From Trifolium pratense (taxonomy: Eukaryota; Streptophyta; Magnoliopsida; Fabales; Fabaceae), in NCBI RefSeq assembly GCF_020283565.1, contig NC_060063.1:45158856-45222855 (forward strand): a stretch of DNA of 64,000 nt, read 5' to 3'. Positions 24,245-36,600 of the stretch are shown here, one piece after another. The notes below the pieces were generated by a model. That model made no database searches. It was not told the DNA's origin and saw only the letters and a program-made list of their open reading frames with translations. Position 1 is the first letter of the stretch; each line of letters opens with the position of its first letter. The position numbers and the translations under genes are program-made.

Positions 24245-25105
24245 GACCGAAAATATAAACATAAGATCTAGACGACACCAAGCAAAAGTGTTAGGTACAC
24301 TACTTATTGTTTTGGGTGCCATGGTGATGACAATGGTTAAAGGTTTCATACTGTTTGGGACAGTTGGAGCCATTAACCATAGTCACCATGGTGGTTCTCA
24401 TTCAATAATTGGATTGATGGTCATCCTAATAGGATGTACATATTTTGCTTATTCTAGTATCCTCCAAGCAAGTTGCTCTATCTCATAGTTAATGGCTCTA
24501 GACTATCATCATTAATGAGTACCATTAGCGAGCACTCTTTGTTGTTTCATTGATTTCCTTTTTGGGGATTATTGAAGGTATGTTAGTGTAGAAGGTCAAA
24601 CTTATTATACCGTTTGGACGATCTTTAGATGGGATCTGATATTACTGTATGTCATTTTACGTGGTATGCAATCATCTAATATTATTCATAGTTTTAAGCA
24701 AACTTTTACTATTGTAATTTAAATAATTAAACCAATTTACTTAATTTTTAAAAAAATATAGGGAGTATTTTGCTCAGGCTTAGGTTACTACTTGGAAGCA
24801 GTAGTAATGCAAGCTAGAGAGCCGGTGTATGTATCATCATTTGGTCCTCTCTGCATGATATTTGTTGCTTTCTTGGAAGTGTTCCTTCTTGGCGAACAAT
24901 TATTGTTTGGAAGGTAATTATAAAAGTCAAATAATCTTTGAAATTAATAAGAATTATAAAGTAATCTATTTGGTTAACTAATTAAATTAAATATATTTAA
25001 TATTGCAGGTTGATAGGCACAATTGTGATTTGTGTGAGACTCTATTGTGCCTTGTGGGGGAGAGCCAGACATGTCACTAGGACATCACAAGACGCCCAAG
25101 ACTAG
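24245..25105 (+). pseudogene. WAT1-related / nodulin MtN21-type transporter, 3' remnant
   Basis: Only the C-terminal exons of an EamA/DMT-family plasma- or tonoplast-membrane transporter are present. The first exon begins after CCTAG at 24245 (ENINIRSRRHQAKVLGTLL, GAMVMTMVKG) and degrades after LQASCSIS. A frame-shifted match LISFLGIIEG is near 24,575, then in-frame stops. A second exon, from about 24,762 to 24,915, reads GVFCSGLGYYLEAVVM and FGPLCMIFVAFLEVFLLGEQ. The last exon, about 25,009-25,105, reads LIGTIVICVRLYCALWGRA and ends at a stop. The 5' exons are absent, and frameshifts and stops break the middle. It lies between two Helitron-like 3' ends, so it may be a captured fragment. Confidence 0.75.
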
Positions 25106-25224
25106 ATGAATCACATCCGGTCATAAATGCAACTCCATTTACCGTCTAATTGTTTATTTGACCATTTTTGTTATTTTAGTTGTTTTGGAGAATGTTTATT
25201 TGATCATGTAATACTTGATGTTTA

Positions 25225-25765
25225 CTAGTCATTCACCCGTGTGATGCACGAGTAAATTATGCATGATCGTATTTTACAATGTCGATAACAATAATGTTTT
25301 TTATTGGAATAATTATCAAACTTGAAAATGCAACATAAAAATCAAATAATGAGATATAGGAATTTGAATTAATTATATTGTAATAGGAATTTGAAAACTT
25401 TTTCAAGTGTTAATATTGACAATTAATTAACTAATAAAAAATGGGTAGAATGCTTAAAAAAAAAAAGGCAGAAGATTAGGCGTTATATTTAGGAGGGAAA
25501 ATTTGTTTTGCGTCTTAATATATAAATATAAAGGATGCCCCATTTTTTAAATATAAATCATATAATAATAAATATACAATTTGAAATAAAAGTTAAAGAT
25601 TATACTTTGATACTAACTTTTAATTTTTCAAATGGATTTTACTATCAAGATCTAAGAGTCTGAGTCTATTTTAAAATTTAATTATAATAATTATTTATTT
25701 ATTTTATTTATTTATTTTAACACACACACGCACGCACGCACGCATGCACGCACATACACACTGAG
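25225..25765 (-). mobile_element. Helitron-like element B (3' end at 25225)
   Basis: Minus-strand end: hairpin ACTCGTG ... CACGGGT with a 5-base loop, GAATGA, then CTAG followed by T. The hairpin pairs well. The body is a direct repeat of element A, including 'gcttaaaaaaa ... ggcagaagattaggcg' and the CACGCACG microsatellite near 25,720-25,755. Confidence 0.65.
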
Positions 25766-27180
25766 TAAAATAAATTATTTAGAAGGGAAAACTTGATTTG
25801 TGTTTTATAATTACCCAAGTTTATCTTCCAGGCACTTCCTTCTATTTTTGCTTAACTTTTTATATATGATATATATATGTGTGTCAAATATTTGTGATCA
25901 ATTAAATATTTCTTCAGACATGATGTCTAGTATACTCGATCTCTTTTGGAGATACTGACAAAATAAATAATACAAAGTAGATGAAAAATACTATTGATAG
26001 TACCATTATTACTGATCATGGTTGAAAAATGAATATTGTAATCTTACTTTTTTTTAATAAAAAAAATACCCCAAATATCTTGTAGTAAATTATTAATAAT
26101 TGTTCTGCACAGAACTCGGTGAGTCAAAGTCATTAGATTTGGTCTAGTGGTGAGGAGTTTGAGTAGTATGCTATAGGTTCTTGGTTTGATCCACAACTCA
26201 TTGTAAAAAAAAAAAAACTCGGTGAGTTAGAATTATTCGAAAAGGATAAAAGAGAGATAGAAAACTCACAATGGTGAGAGGTAGAAAAATTCTTCAAGCT
26301 GGAGGTCAGAATCCGCGTGTCAAAAAAGACCGACAATAAAAAGAGATACTTACAGAAAATACTATGACGCTCAAGTCACTTAATGTCGAGGATGTTAGAG
26401 TAATGTTCACTATTTGGATTTGATGAACACCGACATGTCACTAAAACGCCACCATGAAACATTGTGTCTTTATCTTACAACCTGTTTCCCACCTCCAATA
26501 AAGAAAAATTGTATCTTACATTTTTTTTTAAGAAAAAAAAACATAACCAATATTTGAAGTGAAATACATGATAATTTGTTAAGGGTTACCATATGAATGT
26601 GTTAAATAAATTAAAACATTAAAATTTTCACTATAGTCAGTTTAAAACATTAAAATTTTCAAAATTTCTACTCCTCTTCTACCTCATTTTAATTTTAAGT
26701 GACAGGTCAGTTTGACCAGGTATACTATTCACATATCTTGTTTTAACCATTTTTTTTACTAATAAATAAAAACAAATATATTACCATGTGGATATTGTTG
26801 GATGTTTTGATGAATATTTTTAAAATATTAATTTTTTATAATTTTTATTAATAAATAATTAAAAATATTATTAATCAAAATTATATATTGATATATATAA
26901 AACAGTGAACTACTATAGTCTATATCACTTAATACATGACGCGAGGAATAAATAAAGAGAATGTTTTTCCCACAATATTTTTAAAATAAATGAAAATGAT
27001 AATATCAAACAATTGTATTGTTAACTGGTAGCTTTAAATTAAATGCATGAAGTAAAATCTCATAAACCATATAGTCAAAAAAAAAAAAAGAAAAAAAAAA
27101 AGAGTGACAATGATGTATGCACCTGCTGCTGCTACTACTCATAGTACTATCAATCAGTTATTAATTATACATATTACATG
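25766..27180. other. AT-rich intergenic DNA, no gene seen
   Basis: It holds one SINE (26125-26215), A-rich tracts near 27,070-27,105 and a region of 'cattaaaattttca' duplication near 26,620-26,660. No coding region was recognised. Confidence 0.4.
26125..26215 (+). mobile_element. short tRNA-derived SINE with 12-bp target duplication
   Basis: A box TGGTCTAGTGG (about 26140-26150) and B box GGTTCTTGGTTTGATCC (about 26177-26192) are followed by a poly(A) tail. AACTCGGTGAGT flanks the insert exactly (26113-26124 and 26216-26227). At about 91 bp it consists of little more than the tRNA head and tail. Confidence 0.75.
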
Positions 27181-27222
27181 CCATAAATAAAAGCCGTTGA
27201 GCACTGCCAACACTGTGCTTGC

Positions 27223-27229
27223 TATAAAA
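27223..27229 (+). promoter_or_regulatory. probable TATA box of the cyclase gene
   Basis: TATAAAA in 'gctataaaac'. A T-rich leader follows with a plausible intron (donor GAG|GTAAGC at 27469, acceptor TTGCCCAG ending 27585), placing the ATG at 27639 on the next exon. A second TATATAAAAG lies only about 25 bp before the ATG and is too close to serve. Confidence 0.4.
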
Positions 27230-27638
27230 CTGTTTCACATGAGACTCCATCATATGTGTTGTGCTCTGCAGCAAGGCTTTTTGGCTTCTGCAGGTGTAGC
27301 CTTTGTGTTTTTTAGGCTGCCTGCTTTTTTTGTTTTGTTTAGGGTGTAGTTTTTGTAAGCCTTTATATGTTTGTCCTTTTTGTTGTAGTGGGGGCAGACT
27401 TTGCCTTGTTGGTTTCAGATCTTGTATTGTTCCTTTTCTTTTGCTGCTTCTGGTACTCCTTGTTAGAGGTAAGCTTTAATAATATTTGCAGATTCAAAAA
27501 AAAAAATATATCATACAGTATACAGTATATACACACAAATCTCATATAGTTGCTAATTTTCAATATTGTCTTTCCTTTTGCCCAGAATATATATGCTGAA
27601 ACTTTGCAATACATATATAAAAGATATAATATAAGAAG

Positions 27639-30600
27639 ATGTGGAGGTTGAAGATAGGTGATGGTGGAAAGGATCCAAACATATTCAGCACAAATAACTT
27701 TGTAGGGAGGCAGACATGGGAGTTTGATCCTCATGCTGGTACTCCTGAGGAGAGAGCTCAAGTTGAAAAAGCTCGTCAACATTTCTACGACAACCGATTC
27801 AAAGTTAAGTCATGCAGTGACCTTCTTTTACGTTTTCAGGTAATTATCTCTTCGTTGTAATAGACAAAATATACATACATATATCCTTAGAGATGTTCAT
27901 CAATTGGTCAAGTTCAATGCAGAAGCTAGGAGAGTACTATATTATTGCAAAATCATGTTTCAAATATTGAACCTGGAATTCCTAGCTTCTGTGGCAATCA
28001 AACTCAATTCTAGTAATATAAAATTAAATAGTTTCAAGTAGACTTTTTTTTTTTTTTTTTTTTTATAACAATTAATGTACACCCAAAAGCAATTTTGGTG
28101 TATACTATCTCAATGAATTGATAAAAATCAATTTTTTAAATTCAAACATAAATCACTTTAAATCCAACTCACTTTTATTAAAATAAATTTATCAAAAACT
28201 AATTTTTGTCGTCGCAGAACCAAACACATACTAGTGTTTTTATACAATATCCATATTTTTTTAAATGAATAAGTGGGAAATTTTTGTTAACTAAAATGAC
28301 ACTAATAATCATTTTACGACTATATTTTTTATGGGTTCAAACTTAAAACCTTAAGGGCCCGTTTGGTGCACAGGATAGAGAGACAGGATATGATAACACT
28401 ATCCTATCCTGTTTAAATCCCTTGTTTGGTGCACTAAGAGGAAAGGATAAATATAACCTGTTACTAATCCTATCCTACTATTCCTTTATTATTTTAATCC
28501 TTATTTTTTGGTGGGTTAGCAACCTGATAGCATAATATTATCAGGCGCTTGTATTTTCTATTTTTCAAAGACGCTTGTTCGATTCTCTCTGGCAACTGCT
28601 TCTACAATTTTTACTGACATTTTTCCTTTTAATTATCTGTATTTTCCAGAAATCCCTAGTCGACATACTTCCCCCAATCGATGATCTATTCTATACTTTT
28701 CTAATTCCCAACAATCCCTAATCGATCCACGCTGATCTGTTCCAAAATTTTTTAATCCCCTAAACACTGTAATCATTGAAAGAGTCTGCCATGCCTTTAT
28801 AAAAGGGGGAAAAAAGCTAGAGAATGACAATGAAGACGACGATGACAAAATCAATGAACCATTTTTATTGCTTGATCTCTATTCAATTGACTTGTTTCAT
28901 TATTCATCATAGATTTTCCTATTATTGTTATTATTTTACTGCCATCAATTGCTTCTTATTAAGTTAGATGGAATCAAATTGAAATTTGGGTGGAATCAGG
29001 TTGATTTTGATTCATCGTCGTCACCTGTTGTTACTATTATTATTATTTTTTAATTGCTATGTCAACAAGTGTAATTTTTCTTTTTAAATTATGTAAAATT
29101 TTATTATACAATAGGATAATTTTTCTTCAACATGTCAAATATAAAATTATTTTTTTTATAAAAAAATGTATTTGTTTTACAAGAATAATTTTTTCATTTA
29201 AATATATATGTATTTTATCATGTCAATATCAAGTGTGCACCAAACACAGGATATGATAAAATAATAATATCCTCTTTCTTATCTTGTGTGCACCAAACAT
29301 ATGACATGATATGTGCTTATCATGTCACTATCATATCCTATCATTATCCACCTTCTTATCCTATCCTATCTCTATCCTATCATGCGTACCAAACGGACCC
29401 TAAGCATACAAGCTAAATTCTTACTACTAAACTAGTATTTCAAGTTAAGATTCATACTTTATTGTACTATAAGAAAATAATTTATAATCTTGTTTTGCGC
29501 ACAAAAAAAAAAGAAGAGACTTGTTTGCACTAAATTAAATATTAATTTTTTAAATGTCAAAAACTCAATCTTAAAGTAACAGGAATCTACACCTATAAAT
29601 TACATTTTAAACTCTTTTTTTTTAAAAAAAAAATGTTAGTTGAGAGTTAAAATGTAAAAATAAGAGTGCTACGAGTGGCAGTGGTCTCGTTTTCTTCCAT
29701 GAAGTCCCAATATGTTATATGCTAGGAAGCACCAACACTCTTCAGATTAGGCGTGTCCGTGGACACGTGTCGGTGTCCGTGTTCGATACCGACACCGACA
29801 CTTATGATTACACTAAATTATGTCACTTTTCCAAATTTTTATCGGTGTCGACGTGTCAGTATCCGTGTCGTGTCCGGTGTCCGTGTCTGTATCCGTGCTT
29901 TATAGGTTACATGTCCTTTTAGCGGTTATGGGTGTTGAGTTTGCTCAACCCTAATCGAGGTCATTTTTTCATCTTTGTTTCGATTTTTCTTTTTTCTTTT
30001 TATTTTCCGTAACAAAAAAATAACTTTAACATAAAAATAATTCAAAAAATAATTGTTTAATAATATTAAATAAATAGGATCTGAGATTTATATGTTTATA
30101 AGTTATAGTTTTCATGCATAAATTAATAAAAACATATTTTTTATGTGTGTCTTTTAGATTCTGAAAGAAAATAACTTTAAGCAAAAAATAGCAAGTGTAA
30201 AGATTGAAGATCAAGAGGAGATAACAGAAGAAAAAGTCACAACTACATTGAGAAGAGCTGTTCATCATCTATCAGCACTTCAATCTATTGATGGCCATTG
30301 GCCTGCTCTAAATGCGGGCCCTCTCTTTTATTTTCCTCCCATGGTTAGTTCTTACTTCAAACCAAAATATTTAGATATGTACTTAAATTTAAGGCTTAAA
30401 TATAATTTTAATTCATATAATTTCATGTTTACCGCTCAATCCCTCTTTTTAAACTCAAAAATTAAAATTCTCAAATTCTCATGTGTTTAAGAGTGAAAGT
30501 CATGAAAAACAATTTCATATCTACAAATTGTGGATGAAGTTTTTACAAATTTCACCAAAATTAAACATAAGAAAGTTATAGCATATGCATCCAGAAGTTT

Positions 30601-33600
30601 TAGTAACTGGGGTCAAAATTATATATGTATTTGGTTCAAAATTTGGATCAAATACATTCATTTTTATTGGCTAATTTTTACTTATATTTTAGAACGGAGG
30701 AGTATATATATACTCGTTTAGTCTCTAATTATAAATAAAATTTGGCCAACAACTTAAAATTTGAATCAAATATATCATTTTCTTTTACCCATCTATGTTT
30801 ATGATTGGGAACATAGTTGTAACCAAAAAATGTGTAAACTATAAGTTATTCTAATCTGAATTAACACGCTTTAAAACACATTTTTTAAATGACATTGTCA
30901 ATATTATTATGGACATCTTTATTCAAACTTACAATTGTACATATGATTTTTTACCCTATCCCAATTTTATTTCCCTTTTTTTAAAAGGAAGCCTCTTTAT
31001 TAACTTTTTCACATTAACTTTTTTTTATAAGATAAAATTACATTCACTAATTTCTATGATTTATGATAGTACTATCCATGCACCATATAAATTACAACAA
31101 ATGAATCATGAAAATAGCGCGTCAATCCCTAGCTTCTCCCTCTTTTTTCAAAACTAATTTGAACTTTGAAAGTACCCTAAAACCCTCGACGGTGGAAGGA
31201 AGGTTTTATATCCATGAAATGGCGACTAGCCGGAGATCCATAGACGCAGTAGAGCATGTGCCACACCGTCACACAGTGGCACCAGTGGAGTTCTCCGCGA
31301 TGCTGTTGTCGGCAGTAGGTTGAAGTTGAACCGCGCGCTAGGTAAAAGACGAGGCAATGGCACAGTGTAGGTAATAAATAACTTCTCTAATTTACTCTCC
31401 TTTTGAGTTTGACATGTGGTACAAAATTGTGTGTTCTTCTGAGCGTGCATTAGGTTTTAGGAATCAGGATTTTGAATCATGTCTTTAGCAATTATTGAAA
31501 TTAGGATTGGGATTTTATTTGAATTGTTGATATTTTTGGTATTTTTTTTCCAAGATTTAAATGAGTTTGAAATTCATGATAAATGGAAATGGAAGTAAGA
31601 AGAGTAGGTTGGTTTGTTGTGTTTTTTTGATTGAAGAGTTTTCTGTTGTTGGTATTAACGCTCTGGTTTCAAAGAGAAAGGGGTCCTGGTAATCTAGAAT
31701 GAATTCGGCCATGATGTAAGTAAAGCCCGACCAAGAATTGTCCCACCAGGAATTAAACTTGGGTTCTCCCAAATGATTTGTCCTAGGAGGAACTCATTAA
31801 CCACTTGGGCCCAATTTAGTTGAAAACTTCCCGAATGGAAGCAAAACATGGACATGTTTACATGTTCCTTAGGTCTTCTCATAGTTAAAATACCCCAAAT
31901 TAATATACTTCCACATATGAATTGGTTTTGATAAATTAAGCCAATTGCAACATGTGATTAATATGTAAATAGTCTTTGCTTATAATAAGGAAAATTTACT
32001 AAAAAGGGGGTTATTGGATAGAGACGTGGCACAATGTGAAATGATTGAGGATGCAAGCTATTTGCTAGAAGAGTAATATTAAGAGTCCACATTGGATGAG
32101 AAATGACCGGGAGATATGTTTACAAGTGACGGGAAATCTTCACCTTACAAGTCAGTTTTGTAGGGTTGAATTAGGCCCAACCCAAGTTATAAGAAATACT
32201 ACAATAGTTTGGAGTAAATTCAACATTACATTGCCAGGGGAGAAGGTCATTTATTACAATTTGAAGGACTACTGGGAGGAGAAAAATTGTACAACAAAGA
32301 GTACAAGTGATTTGGTATGTTTGTGTTTGGATAATACAGAAGATGAGAAACAATATGGTTTTTGATAAAATGAAATGGATATGGAAAGGATGCTTAAGGA
32401 CATGAAAATATTATCTTGAAATTAGTTAACTACAAACATTAAAGGATTTAACTACCCAGTCTCACATTGGATTACAAATCCTGTTGGGTTCTTGGGTGTG
32501 ATAAAGGAATATGGAGCAAAGAATAAAACTGGAGGATATAAGGGTGGAGTTTCCTTTTATGATAAACCGATGGAAGGAGAGTCAAAATGGTCATGGTGTT
32601 GGATTAATTGATGGAGGATATACTGTTATATTGCTAATGAGTAAATTTATATGATATCAGTGTGAATACAAGTATTGTCACAAATGGTTATAATAGTTTC
32701 AAATGTATGGTGATAGATCAAAATCAGGGTGAATTAGATTTACAAGGAAAAAAGATGTTGATGAATGAGAGTATATGGAAATGAGGGAAGTCAGAGGAAT
32801 TGACGAGGAAATCAATTTTTTTGAAGGTGAGCAGTTGAGGGTGTACAAGAAAAGTGAAGTTTGCTAAGAGGCAAGATCTTGATTGTGGTGCTTCCTGCTG
32901 ATTTTTTGTGACAATCTATTGAGCTTGTACTGAATATTAAAAGAGAAGGGTGCAACGGTTTTACTTTGTTTTATCTGTATGTCTCAAAACTCAGGAGTAT
33001 TACAGCAAACTCTATGGATGGATAGAGGAGGATTGTACAACAGTTGCTTATGGTGTAATTTTTGTAATTAGGACAGGAGTCAAAAGAGATATTAAGCATT
33101 TATAAGGGGGGTGTCTGTTACTAATATAGTATTAGAGCCCCTGATGATATCTTAACATTTGATATTGCATATTTGCATGGGCAAGAGAGGAATTGAATTA
33201 TTTGACAAACTATATATGTATGTACGTATTTATAAAATTGTTATTTATATTTTCCATATATTATCCCATTGCAGGGAGGCTGGTAAGTAATGTCAATTTA
33301 GGTTTTATGGGCTATACAGCTTTTTACTTTTTTCCCAAGGAGTTATTGCCTTCATTAGATGTCAAATTACTTGTAGTGTATTTATAGGGCCCAAAATAAT
33401 GATGCTGATATCTTTAGGGAAATCAATAGGGGTCTATTCATCAGTAAACTATACCAGTTCATCATTTCAGGTCATATTCAACCATCAATACTAGGAATGA
33501 ACATAGAAACTCAAACTTTGAAAACCTTGTTTGTTTATGAAATTGGAAAAAGGATTACTAAGTAATTCAAAACTATTTTTAATAAAAATTCTCAAATTTG

Positions 33601-36600
33601 GTAATACACATGAAATTAAGATTACATAAGATATTAGAAATTCGGTGTCAAAAAAAAAAAAAAAGATATTAGAAATTATTGAACAAAACAACATAAGATG
33701 TATATTAGTATTAAAAAAACGAAAAACAATGCCTACTACGCACTTTATGTATACAATTGTTTTTTTTTTCTCTTTCTGTATATAAAATTTAACTCCAATA
33801 TGCTAATGCACTAATCCATATTTATTGTTCCACACTCAAAACACTGCAGGTTTTTTGTATGTACGTTATAGGGCATCTAGATTCGTTGTTCCCCAAAGAG
33901 TACCAGAAAGAGATTCTTCGTTACATATATTGTCACCAGGTATTGTTGTAAGTTCTACATTCAAATAAGATATGACTTGAAAATGATTTTATAAGTGGGA
34001 GACTTCCCCCACCTTATACCAAACTAATTTTCTAGGATTGAATTAGACTTGACTACATTTTAGGATGGTACTATTAGATTTATCCAAGATCAGTTTGACC
34101 ACCCACTATTAGACCAGTCAGGCCATGTTTTAGGATAAGAGGGTGACAGGGTGTCATAGGAAAAACCTAATTCCCACATCAAAAAGAGATTAGGTCTAAA
34201 AATAGTTTATAAAGAGTGGCAACCTCACCTTACATGCTGGTTTTGTAAGAATAATTTACATTCAATATACAAACCTAAGAGGGTGCGTATAAGAGTATCC
34301 ATTAGGCCGCCTGCTATTGGCCGCACTACATATGTCAAGTCTTGGGCATGAGTGAGTGTGTTGAGAGTCGCACATTGAATGCATTATGGCCCGGAAATGT
34401 ATTTGTTGATATTTAATATTATTGTAAATATATTCTAGAGTATTCTTAGCATAGCATATTCCATAGTAATATTCCCTTGTAATTAATGCTCTTAGTATTA
34501 TATAATGGAATGTCCGTGATGCTCAAATACACACGGTTTTCACCAATGCCTCTTGTGTTCTCTATTATTTTCTATTTCAATATGGTATCTAGAGCCTATT
34601 AAGAGGCAACCCTACACCGTGCTTAACCGGGGGACCCACTGTCCTCCGTTGAAATTTTTTTCCCGGCAAACTGTGTGTTACCACCAGTTTGTCCCTTATT
34701 TGCTGCCGTGATTATTCCGGCAATTTTTCAGTCAATTTTCATCCCCTCCCGCCACTGCCACCACAGCCGCCGCCCATTCCGACGACTTTTCCGGCAAACA
34801 ACCCCACCATCCGAATCGCAATCCCCGATCCGGCCTGTCCCCAAAACCGCGTCAGCAACCTCGCCGTCACGCGCTCACACGCGCCGTCTTTCTCACCGGC
34901 GCGTTCGCCCACGCGCCTCCGCCGTAACCGCGCGTCCGGCCGCCGTTCAGGCCGCCGTTTGGATCGCCGGACTCGTCTCTTCGTTCTGGTTCCATATCCG
35001 ATCTCAGTTTTCAGTTTCGATCGATCGAAATACGTGTTCCTTCACAAACAGCCCATATTTATACCGAAGTGCGTGGCGTTTACTGCTTCTGGATTACAAT
35101 GGCTGCTGATAAAACTTCTGATGGTTCCAAGAGTATTTTTACCAACTACGTTACATCTCCTCTCTCTACATAGAAACTGAACGGTTCAAATTACGATAGT
35201 TGGGCCGCCGATATCAAATTATGGGTTACTGGGCAAGGTTACAAGGACCATCTCACTACAAAGTCCGATTCGATTGCTACAACCGAGAAACCAAAATGGG
35301 AACAGATTGATGCTCAGTTGTGTAGTGTTATCAAATCGACACTTCACCCTGATATCAAACCGATCTTCCGTCCTCATATCACGTGTGAATCCGTTTGGAA
35401 TCAGGCTAAGAAACTTTACACTAATGACACTCAGCGTCTTTATGGAGTTTGTCACAAATTGATGAATATCATTACTTCGAAAAAGATAGAAGGCTCTATG
35501 TCGACATATCTTGGTAATGTTCATTCTGCACTTCATGATTTTAATGAGCTTCTCCCTCCTGCTGCAAGCACTACAACTGAACAGGAGAAGGAACGTGACC
35601 AACGTAGCACCTTCTTCATGCTCCTTGCCCTTTATGGCTTACCAGAAGAGTACTCTGCCATTCGTGATCAGATTTTGGGTTCTGCAACTGTTCCGGATAT
35701 GTCTACAGCAACTGCTATGCTTCTTCGAGTACCTGCCAAACATTCACTTGAGCCTACTATCACCCCTGCACCAGGTGATACTGCTGCCCTTGCATCATAT
35801 GGAAATAACAAGAATCGATACCGAGGAGGGCCATCCAATTATAAACCACGTTCCAATTCTAAGTGTACGCATTGTAACCAAACTGGACATGATATTGATG
35901 ATTGTTGGGTGTTGCATGGCAAACCTCCTCGACGTCGGGTTAATATGACTCACACTAATCAGTCTCGCATCATTCAGACCAAGCCTTCTTCCCAAGGCTC
36001 TACGGCAAGCTATGAAGATTTCCTCAGGTGGTGTCAGAGTAACCAGGACTCCGGTTCTACTGCTTCGGTTGCACACACTGGTAATTCATCTGTTTGCCTC
36101 TCTCAATCATCTCTCGGTCCTTGGGTTCTTGATTCTGGTGCGTCTGATCATGTTACCGGTAATAAAGGTCTTTTCTCTTCTCTCTCTACATCTGGTTTCT
36201 TACCCAGTATAACTTCTGCAAATGGTTCTCAAACTCAATCCCAAGGGATTGGTACTGTCCAAATTCTACCTTCAATTTCAGTTGACTCTGTTCTCTATGT
36301 ACCTGGTTGTCCATTTAATCTACTTTCAGTCAATCGTCTAACTCGTTCTCTTGATTGTATCGTTACTTTCACTAATAATAATGTTACCTTGCAGGATCGG
36401 AGTTCGGGACGAACGATTGGCGTCGGATGTGAGTCTCAAGGCCTTTACTACCTATCTTTGTCTTCCAAAACATGCTCCGCCACAGATTCCTCACTTACCA
36501 TTCATGCTCAGTTGGGACATCCAAGTCTTCCCAAACTTCAGAAGTTGGTGCCAAGTTTATCTAAGTTGTCTAGTTTACATTGTGAGTCATGTCAGTTAGG

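Noticed and set aside
24216..24488. A 90-codon transporter gene
   Set aside because: Only one exon of a truncated WAT1-type gene; the continuation is broken by stops and frameshifts.
26140..26195. Possible tRNA gene (A and B boxes)
   Set aside because: No cloverleaf, poly(A) tail and target duplication: it is a SINE head.
27250..27490. T-rich region before the cyclase considered as a LINE 3' end
   Set aside because: It is better explained as the cyclase leader with TATA box upstream and an intron donor at 27469; a LINE origin cannot be excluded.
34675..35180. Two overlapping plus-strand open frames of 144 and 163 codons rich in Pro, Arg and Ser
   Set aside because: They lie in the GC-rich leader of the copia element before gag; composition-driven, no domain.
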